6,319 nucleotides of DNA from Paracoccaceae bacterium (lineage in GTDB: Bacteria; Pseudomonadota; Alphaproteobacteria; Rhodobacterales; Rhodobacteraceae), in assembly GCA_016765235.1 (NCBI GenBank), contig JAESQH010000090.1:1-6319 (forward strand). The letters run 5' to 3'. Numbering within the stretch: position 1 is the first letter of the stretch; each line of letters begins with the position of its first letter. The position numbers and the translations under genes are program-made. The notes beneath the pieces are model-generated. The model was not told the origin of the DNA. It saw only the letters and a list, made by a program, of their open reading frames with translations, and did no database searches. This document shows positions 1-4,544 of this stretch, piece by piece.

Positions 1-1117
1 CTGTCACCAGCGAACCGACAGGTATTGACGCAATGTTAACCACGTTGCTCAGCACCAATGAATCACTGCTGGAATAGGACGCCGTGCTGGTAAACACCTC
101 CGTATTCCACGCCGACCCCGCGTTCACCTCCAGCTGGCCGTTACGCAAAACACGGCGGTTGGCGAAAGTGTCCTTGTTGCCCACCGCAGCGTGAACATCA
201 ATTGGTTCATCCAACTGGATACGCAAACCACCCATGTCCAGCGACTCGTGATCGGTGAAGTTGAATAACGCCTGAAGCGCCTTTTTGAACGCGAGCGTCT
301 CGTCCCCGAACGCATCCACATAGGTCGGCAGGTCGAAATTACTTGTCAACTGCAAGCGTTTGTCTGCGGCCATCACCAGCTTGCCCTCAAACCGGCAGCG
401 CGCATTCAACGTGCAATGGGTGGCCATATAGTAGGTTCCCGCCGATATCAGCAGCTCCCGCCCACTGGCCTCCGCCGCCGAATCCGCCGCCTCAAATGCG
501 GCAACCTCATCCGCTAGCCCGTCACCAATCGCGCCGTAATCGCGTACATCGACCCAATGCATCAGCTTGCGATGGAAATATGATGTTACATCGGTAATCT
601 CGACCGATTCAATGCGCACAACGCTGCCCGTCGCCCCATCCAGATCCAGCCCGAAGTGCCCGTAAACTGGTTGCGTCCCCCAAGGCATATCAACGCCCGC
701 ACGGTTGCCCGATCCGATAATCGCGGAAACCTCGTAAACCCGACCATAGGTATTCATGACCTCAACCGGCCCGAATTCGTCTAGCCCTGTAATATTTACA
801 CCACCGGCACCACCAGCCCACGCTGCAATCCTGACGGTTGGGAAGGCGCCGCTCATCACCTTAACTCGCGCTTTAACTTCTATATACGCCCCTGCGATCA
901 CCGGAACTTCGCCCATGTAGCGAAGCGATGTTGGGTCCGTGGTCGTCTGCAACTCCAGACACCCTCCGAAATCCGGATCACTGGTCACAATCGCCGCGTT
1001 AGCCGCCCCCGCATATGTCGGTGAGCCCGGTGTGCCATCTGTGCTGGACCAATCGTCTAGACCGTCCACAAACGCTGGTGGCATCAAGTCAATTCCGTCC
1101 GTAACTACCATATTCAT
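1..1117 (-). CDS. Right-handed beta-helix (pectate lyase superfamily-like) protein, 3' end outside window
   Basis: The frame reads without a stop from an ATG at 1117 to the left edge, giving about 372 residues; the C-terminus lies outside. Residues 190-200 read DVRDYGAIGDG and are followed by an acidic/alanine helix and then GTYYMA. This is the opening signature of the pectate_lyase_3/GH28-related beta-helix fold, whose coils would continue past the edge. Residues 1-189 form a separate module with an early MPPAF (12-16), a DGTPGSPTYAG stretch, and a Gly/Ala-rich beta-sandwich-like pattern. I recall similar modules in roseobacter proteins annotated only as beta-helix or glycosyl hydrolase 28-related. 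There is no signal peptide or membrane segment at the N-terminus. The start is supported by AAAGGGG eight bases upstream. Enzyme activity is not established: the superfamily includes lyases, hydrolases, epimerases and phage tailspikes. The beta-helix call is fairly sure; the function is unknown. Confidence 0.8.
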   Translation of the reverse strand, partial: MNMVVTDGIDLMPPAFVDGLDDWSSTDGTPGSPTYAGAANAAIVTSDPDFGGCLELQTTTDPTSLRYMGEVPVIAGAYIEVKARVKVMSGAFPTVRIAAWAGGAGGVNITGLDEFGPVEVMNTYGRVYEVSAIIGSGNRAGVDMPWGTQPVYGHFGLDLDGATGSVVRIESVEITDVTSYFHRKLMHWVDVRDYGAIGDGLADEVAAFEAADSAAEASGRELLISAGTYYMATHCTLNARCRFEGKLVMAADKRLQLTSNFDLPTYVDAFGDETLAFKKALQALFNFTDHESLDMGGLRIQLDEPIDVHAAVGNKDTFANRRVLRNGQLEVNAGSAWNTEVFTSTASYSSSDSLVLSNVVNIASIPVGSLVT

Positions 1118-1125
1118 ATGCAATA

Positions 1126-1132
1126 CCCCTTT
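1126..1132 (-). promoter_or_regulatory. Ribosome binding site of the beta-helix gene
   Basis: On the minus strand AAAGGGG lies eight bases before the ATG at 1117. This favours that ATG over an in-frame ATG at 1141 and a TTG at 1231, neither of which has a comparable purine-rich site in front of it. A third in-frame ATG at 1111 is also possible. Confidence 0.55.
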
Positions 1133-1323
1133 GATCGGCATGACGCCGACAAGCCTGCGGCCTTCGCGAACAACGAAGCGCCGATTTGAAATTTCTCGAG
1201 AATGGGCCGCGGCAATGGCGGCGAATGCCAATAATTAGCAACAAATTGTTAAGGCGAGGTTAACCAAACGATAATTGTCGCAAATTTATATTTTACTGAA
1301 ACTTGCTTTCTACTATTTAATAC

Positions 1324-1338
1324 ACATACTAAATATGT
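1324..1338. repeat. Inverted repeat ACATA-N5-TATGT, possible operator
   Basis: The arms ACATA and TATGT are perfect 5-base inverted copies around a 5-base AT-rich centre, 45 bases before the start of the first YeeE/YedE gene. Size and position suit a dimeric repressor site. Small palindromes are frequent by chance in AT-rich DNA, so this is only a candidate. Confidence 0.3.
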
Positions 1339-1346
1339 AATCAAAT

Positions 1347-1371
1347 ATTAATCACGTAAAAACGTGTTAAT
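1347..1371. repeat. Inverted repeat before the YeeE/YedE operon, possible operator
   Basis: The inner arms CACGT and ACGTG flank AAAA. The outer arms ATTAA and TTAAT extend the symmetry, with a single unmatched T between inner and outer left arms, so 10 pairs form over 25 bases. The site ends 12 bases before the first ATG, where a bound regulator could block transcription, or where a hairpin in the leader could affect translation. YeeE/YedE operons in related bacteria are often controlled by ArsR-family sulfide/persulfide sensors such as BigR, which bind AT-rich palindromes. No such regulator is encoded here, so linking it to this site is inference. Confidence 0.4.
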
Positions 1372-1378
1372 TAAGATC

Positions 1379-1381
1379 GGA
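1379..1381 (+). promoter_or_regulatory. Weak ribosome binding site that bears on the start of the first YeeE/YedE gene
   Basis: The only Shine-Dalgarno-like core ahead of the gene is GGA at 1379-1381. It is two bases from the ATG at 1384, which is too close, but eight bases from a second in-frame ATG at 1390. This favours 1390 as the real start, giving a protein beginning MNPDW. Confidence 0.4.
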
Positions 1382-1383
1382 AC

Positions 1384-1806
1384 ATGAAAATGAACCCTGA
1401 CTGGATAAATGCCCTAATTGGCGGCCTGATGATCGGCACCGCAAGTGGAATGCTGATCCTTGGGAACGGGCGAATTGCGGGTGTTAGTAGCATCCTCGGC
1501 GAATTGATCGCGCGTACAAAGCCCACTGACTGGGCTGAACGCTCGCTCTTCATTGTCGGCCTGCTCGCCGCACCGCTTGCTTATTACGCAACCAACACCG
1601 TGCCGGAAGTCACTGTGACCAACAGTCTACCGTTGCTGATCGCTGGTGGTCTGGCCGTTGGATTCGGCGCACGCATGGGGTCTGGATGTACGTCTGGCCA
1701 CGGAGTTTGTGGTAACGCACGGCTTTCCAAACGCTCCATCGTTGCGACGTTAACCTTTTTGACTACGGGCGCCTTGACCGTCGCTGCCCTCAACTTCTTA
1801 GCCTAA
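1384..1806 (+). CDS. YeeE/YedE family sulfur-compound transporter, first half
   Basis: This 140-residue integral membrane protein belongs to the YeeE/YedE (Sulf_transp, DUF395) family. E. coli YeeE (TsuA) takes up thiosulfate, and related split pairs are linked to sulfur-compound transport. Visible hallmarks are GNGRIAGVSSILG (27-39) and GARMGSGCTSGHGVCGNARL (95-114), with Cys102 and Cys109 in the conserved CTSGHGxC motif. About four hydrophobic segments fall near residues 9-26, 54-70, 82-97 and 118-138. The length matches the half-size form that works with a partner, which here follows nine bases downstream. The ATG at 1390 may be the true start because the GGA at 1379 is better spaced for it. 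Substrate is inferred from the family; thiosulfate, sulfite or persulfide-related sulfur are all possible. No sulfur dioxygenase, rhodanese or ArsR gene is adjacent. Confidence 0.9.
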   Translation: MKMNPDWINALIGGLMIGTASGMLILGNGRIAGVSSILGELIARTKPTDWAERSLFIVGLLAAPLAYYATNTVPEVTVTNSLPLLIAGGLAVGFGARMGSGCTSGHGVCGNARLSKRSIVATLTFLTTGALTVAALNFLA

Positions 1807-1815
1807 GGAAAAGTC

Positions 1816-2259
1816 ATGCGTAAACTTACAGCTCTAGCATCCGGCCTGCTTTTCAGCTTCGGCCTGATCATATCAGACATGGTTAACCCCGCCCGCGTCA
1901 TCGCATTTCTGGACGTGACAGGTGATTGGGATCCAACCCTCGGATTCGTGATGGGTGGCGCGATTACGGCGGCATCAATCGCGTGGATGATCGCAAAACC
2001 GCGAAAATCTGCGTACTTCGGGGGTGCGATCCCGCCAATGCCAAGCCAACCCGTAGACCGAAAACTGGTCTCGGGGTCCGCAATCTTCGGTATCGGTTGG
2101 GGGTTGGTCGGCCTTTGCCCTGGCCCCGCAATCGTTGCATTAAGTTTTGGTAAATGGGAAATCGCGGTTTTCATCATCGCAATGATGGCTGGAATGGCAC
2201 TGTACAATTTCGGTTTGATCAAACTGCCATACTTGTCGCGTAAACTGACCAAAGCATAA
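1816..2259 (+). CDS. YeeE/YedE family sulfur-compound transporter, second half (DUF6691-type)
   Basis: This 147-residue membrane protein is the expected partner of the upstream half-transporter. The N-terminal segment contains SFGLIISDMVNPARVIAFLD (14-33), ending a first hydrophobic helix in the typical G-x2-IS-x-M-x-NP pattern. The sequence GIGWGLVGLCPGPAIV (92-107) carries Cys101 in the conserved CPGP motif. Other hydrophobic stretches fall near 43-60 and 115-133. With Cys102 and Cys109 of the first protein, the pair has three conserved-motif cysteines, in keeping with the cysteine-relay idea proposed for YeeE. A good AAGGAAAAG ribosome site precedes the ATG, and the gene starts nine bases after the first stop, so the two are surely co-translated from one message. 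A hairpin at 2263-2283 follows. Family is confident; substrate is inferred. Confidence 0.9.
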   Translation: MRKLTALASGLLFSFGLIISDMVNPARVIAFLDVTGDWDPTLGFVMGGAITAASIAWMIAKPRKSAYFGGAIPPMPSQPVDRKLVSGSAIFGIGWGLVGLCPGPAIVALSFGKWEIAVFIIAMMAGMALYNFGLIKLPYLSRKLTKA

Positions 2260-2262
2260 GGA

Positions 2263-2283
2263 GTGGCCCCATGTCGGGGCCAC
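2263..2283. terminator. GC-rich hairpin between convergent genes, probable bidirectional terminator
   Basis: GTGGCCCC and GGGGCCAC form a perfect 8-base stem around the loop ATGTC. It begins three bases after the stop of the second YeeE/YedE gene and lies six bases past the lysS stop on the other strand. Its place in a 30-base gap between convergent genes strongly suggests termination from both sides. Neither side has a run of Ts after the stem, so it is not a textbook intrinsic terminator; it could act with Rho or protect the 3' ends. Confidence 0.6.
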
Positions 2284-2289
2284 AACCCG

Positions 2290-3873
2290 TTACTCGGTTA
2301 GAAAATCTCTATTAAGCGCATTTTCTATTAACGCAACAGTCTGCGCCACGCCAAACAAGGCGATGAAGCCGCCGAACCGTGGCCCCTGCGAGGCCCCCAG
2401 AAGCACTTCGTAAATAGCGCTGAACCATGCCCGAAGCGGCTCGAACCCGTGATCTTTGCCGACTGCAAACACGAGACTTTGCAACGCTTCGCCATCAACC
2501 TCGCCATCCCAAGCTTTAAGCCGTGCCGCCAAGTCTTCAAGTGCAGCGCGTTCAAGGTCGTTAGCTGCGCGGTATACCTTCGTGGGCTTCACAAAATCAT
2601 GAAAATACCGGACGGCATAACCCGCCGCAGCATCCAGCCCCGGATGGGTTTCAGGGCTCGCGTCGGGCGCATATTTGTGGATAAAACCCCACATCTGTTC
2701 CTTGTTTTCCGTGCTTGATGCCGAAGCCAGGTTCAACAGCATCGAGAACGGCACAACCATATCGCTTACTGGGGGTTGCCCACGATGAATGTGCCAGACC
2801 GGATTGTTGAGGCGCGCCTTCAAATCCTGCCCTGCGAACGCCCGCAGGTGTTGGTGGTACTCGTCAACCGCTTTAGGGATCACATCGAAATGCAACCGTT
2901 TGGCGGTCTTGGGCTTCAGGTACATAAAATACGACAGGCTCTCCGCGCTGGCATAGGTTAACCATTCGTCAATGGAAATTCCATTACCCGAAGACTTGGA
3001 GATTTTCCCGCCGACCTCATCCAAAAACATCTCGTATACGAAATGTTCCGGCGCACGACCGCCCAAAATCCGGCAGATTTTATCATAGATGTGCGTGTTG
3101 GTGGAATGGTCCTTACCGTACATCTCGAAGTCCACATCAAGGGCCGACCAGCGCGCGCCAAAATCCGGTTTCCATTGCAGCTTCACCTGCCCGCCTGTGA
3201 CGCTCATAGTGATTTCTTCACCGTCTTCGTCGTCAAACGTGATCGTCCCATCTATGGCGTTAACCGATTTCATCGGCACATACATCACCCGCCCGGTTTT
3301 CTGCGAGATCGGCAGGAAGCACGAATAGGTCTCGCGACGTTCATCGCGCAGGGATTTCAGCATGACCTCCATAATCTCGTCGTACTTCTCGACAGCCCGC
3401 AACAGAATCTGGTCGAATTCGCCAGATTTGTAGAACGTGCTCGCGGAATAGAATTCATACTCGAAACCAAACGTATCCAGAAAACGCCGCAGCATGGCGT
3501 TATTATGATCGCCAAAGCTGTCAAATTCTTCAAATGGATCAGGCACCACAGAAAGCGGGCGCTGAAGGTGTTCTTGCAACTGTTCAGGATTAGGAACGTT
3601 CCCCGGAACCTTGCGCATCCCATCGAGATCGTCGGAAAAACAAATCAGTTTGGTCGGAATGTCACTTAATGCCTCGAACGCGCGACGCACCATTGTTGTC
3701 CGGGCGACCTCCCCAAAAGTACCGATGTGGGGCAATCCCGATGGGCCATACCCAGTCTCGAACAACACATACCCCTTTTCAGGCGGGTGTTTTGCGAACC
3801 GCTTGACCAACTTGCGGGCTTCTTCAAAAGGCCAGGCTTTGGATTGCAGTGCGAGTTCGCGAAGTTCAGACAT
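2290..3873 (-). CDS. lysS: Lysyl-tRNA synthetase, class I
   Basis: This 527-residue enzyme attaches lysine to tRNA-Lys using ATP in the cytoplasm. It is the class I form (LysRS1, also called lysK), common in archaea and alphaproteobacteria and unrelated to the class II LysRS of E. coli. The Rossmann-fold nucleotide site shows GPSGLPHIGTFGE (43-55, HIGH equivalent) and GGKISKSSGNGIS (288-300, KMSKS equivalent). Between them lies FEMYGKDHSTN (249-259), typical of the family. The C-terminal ~200 residues match the anticodon-binding helical region. Length is normal for the family. AGGGGAC lies just before the ATG and fixes the start. The CxxC knuckles of the archaeal enzymes' insertion are absent: the aligned place reads ISQKTGR (189-195). 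The gene is convergent with the sulfur-transport operon and divergent from the TerB-like gene. Confidence 0.95.
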   Translation of the reverse strand: MSELRELALQSKAWPFEEARKLVKRFAKHPPEKGYVLFETGYGPSGLPHIGTFGEVARTTMVRRAFEALSDIPTKLICFSDDLDGMRKVPGNVPNPEQLQEHLQRPLSVVPDPFEEFDSFGDHNNAMLRRFLDTFGFEYEFYSASTFYKSGEFDQILLRAVEKYDEIMEVMLKSLRDERRETYSCFLPISQKTGRVMYVPMKSVNAIDGTITFDDEDGEEITMSVTGGQVKLQWKPDFGARWSALDVDFEMYGKDHSTNTHIYDKICRILGGRAPEHFVYEMFLDEVGGKISKSSGNGISIDEWLTYASAESLSYFMYLKPKTAKRLHFDVIPKAVDEYHQHLRAFAGQDLKARLNNPVWHIHRGQPPVSDMVVPFSMLLNLASASSTENKEQMWGFIHKYAPDASPETHPGLDAAAGYAVRYFHDFVKPTKVYRAANDLERAALEDLAARLKAWDGEVDGEALQSLVFAVGKDHGFEPLRAWFSAIYEVLLGASQGPRFGGFIALFGVAQTVALIENALNRDFLTE

Positions 3874-3926
3874 GATTGTCCCCTAAAAGTGCGCCCCGAC
3901 AACCGGAGTGCGAAAATATCTTCCGC

Positions 3927-3955
3927 TTCCTATTGTGCAGCGGGCCATGCGTCAA
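3927..3955 (-). promoter_or_regulatory. Candidate promoter of lysS
   Basis: On the minus strand TTGACG (3955-3950) matches the strong alphaproteobacterial -35 motif at five of six bases of TTGACA. After 17 bases comes TAGGAA (3932-3927), a poor -10 with three matches. Transcription would start near 3920 and leave a leader of about 47 bases that includes the lysS ribosome site. The -35 half is good, the -10 half weak. Confidence 0.3.
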
Positions 3956-3991
3956 TATTCTTAGGGTAACGAATATAATCGAGGTATTGAA

Positions 3992-4426
3992 ATGTCCGAA
4001 CAAGTTCCTGCATCGTTTTCCCCCCAAGACGCCCTTGTTGCCGTGATGGTGGCCGAGTCCGCGTCGGATGAAAACATCACCAATTCCGAATTGATGTCGA
4101 TCACACGGATCGTGGATCACATGCCCATTTTCGCGAAATACGATCTCGGCCGAATCAAAACGGTTAGCCAGGTTGTCTTCGATTTATTCGAGGTCGAAGA
4201 CGGGCTGGATGCGCTGTTCGGGATCGTCCGCGACGCCCTGCCCGAAGAACTATACGAAACCGCCTATGCGATGGCCTGCGATGTAGCGGCCGCCGATGGC
4301 CGCCTTCGCCAAGGCGAGTTGGAGTTCATGGCCGAGATCCGCTATGAGCTGAACATTGACCGCCTACACGGTGCTGCGATTGAGCGTGGCGCACGGGCAC
4401 GGCATATGAAATTGCCCACTCCGTGA
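3992..4426 (+). CDS. TerB-like (tellurite resistance TerB family) protein
   Basis: This is a 144-residue, mostly helical, soluble protein without signal peptide or membrane segment. Two similar stretches, D26-x2-I29-x3-E33 and D102-G103-x-L105-x3-E109, mark an internal repeat. The second, in CDVAAADGRLRQGEL (96-110), is the typical acidic DG-x-[IL]-x3-E signature of TerB/DjlA-type domains, thought to bind metal. TerB is one of the ter-operon proteins, but most chromosomal single-domain relatives have no proven link to tellurite, and no other ter gene (terC, terD, terZ) is present. GAGG at 3981-3984 is seven bases before the ATG. The gene lies 118 bases upstream of topA in the same direction and may be partly cotranscribed with it, though topA seems to have its own promoter. 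Family assignment is good; role unknown. Confidence 0.8.
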   Translation: MSEQVPASFSPQDALVAVMVAESASDENITNSELMSITRIVDHMPIFAKYDLGRIKTVSQVVFDLFEVEDGLDALFGIVRDALPEELYETAYAMACDVAAADGRLRQGELEFMAEIRYELNIDRLHGAAIERGARARHMKLPTP

Positions 4427-4444
4427 AATCTTAAGCTGCGCGGG

Positions 4445-4477
4445 AATGGTATATTTGCGACAAAAACATACACCATT
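4445..4477 (+). repeat. Inverted repeat in the topA leader region
   Basis: AATGGTATA (4445-4453) and TACACCATT (4469-4477) pair at eight of nine positions around a 15-base A-rich centre. The right arm overlaps the -35-like TTGACA of the candidate topA promoter by two bases. It could be an operator, or a hairpin at the 3' end of the TerB-like transcript; no T run follows. Confidence 0.35.
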
Positions 4478-4505
4478 GACAAGTGACCTCACTCCGCACC
4501 ATGTT
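4476..4505 (+). promoter_or_regulatory. Candidate promoter of topA
   Basis: A perfect TTGACA -35 hexamer lies at 4476-4481. With an 18-base spacer the -10 would be CATGTT (4500-4505), matching three of six consensus bases. Transcription would begin near 4512, giving a leader of about 33 bases that includes the GGAG ribosome site. topA promoters are commonly supercoil-sensitive, which suits a suboptimal -10 and spacer, but that is inference. Confidence 0.35.
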
Positions 4506-4544
4506 CCCGCCCCACACGACTCCCCGTGAATTTGGAGAATATTA

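Larger units (their letters stand above)
1235..1383. promoter_or_regulatory. AT-rich divergent control region between the beta-helix gene and the YeeE/YedE operon
   Basis: This stretch is strikingly AT-rich compared with the genes on both sides and contains no plausible gene. Given the divergent gene order it should hold the promoter of the plus-strand operon, and possibly that of the beta-helix gene. A TTTAAT hexamer at 1316-1321 resembles a -10 element, but I see no convincing -35 at the right distance, so no promoter is called. Two inverted repeats (1324-1338 and 1347-1371) lie in the half next to the operon. The adjoining part, 1118-1234, is GC-rich and is treated as a finding. Confidence 0.5.

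Noticed and set aside
939..1238. Open frame of 99 codons on the plus strand at the start of the beta-helix gene
   Set aside because: Most of it is antisense to the beta-helix N-terminal module, which reads well on the minus strand. There is no good ribosome site or recognisable family.
1803..2285. Open frame of 160 codons on the minus strand opposite the second YeeE/YedE gene
   Set aside because: The plus-strand frame shows clear family motifs and a good ribosome site; the antisense product shows none.
2271..2315. Tiny 14-codon frame (MSGPQPVTRLENLY) beginning in the hairpin loop, with AAGGAG seven bases upstream
   Set aside because: The ribosome-like site is attractive, but the ATG is in the loop of a strong terminator-like stem and the frame overlaps the lysS 3' end. 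Chance is the simplest explanation without conservation or ribosome data.
3043..3669. Open frame of 208 codons on the plus strand inside lysS
   Set aside because: It is the antisense of the well-supported synthetase gene and has no domain or ribosome site that I can see.
3866..4120. Minus-strand open frame of 84 codons crossing the lysS/TerB-like spacer
   Set aside because: It is antisense to the start of the TerB-like gene, overlaps the lysS start and has no recognisable protein family.
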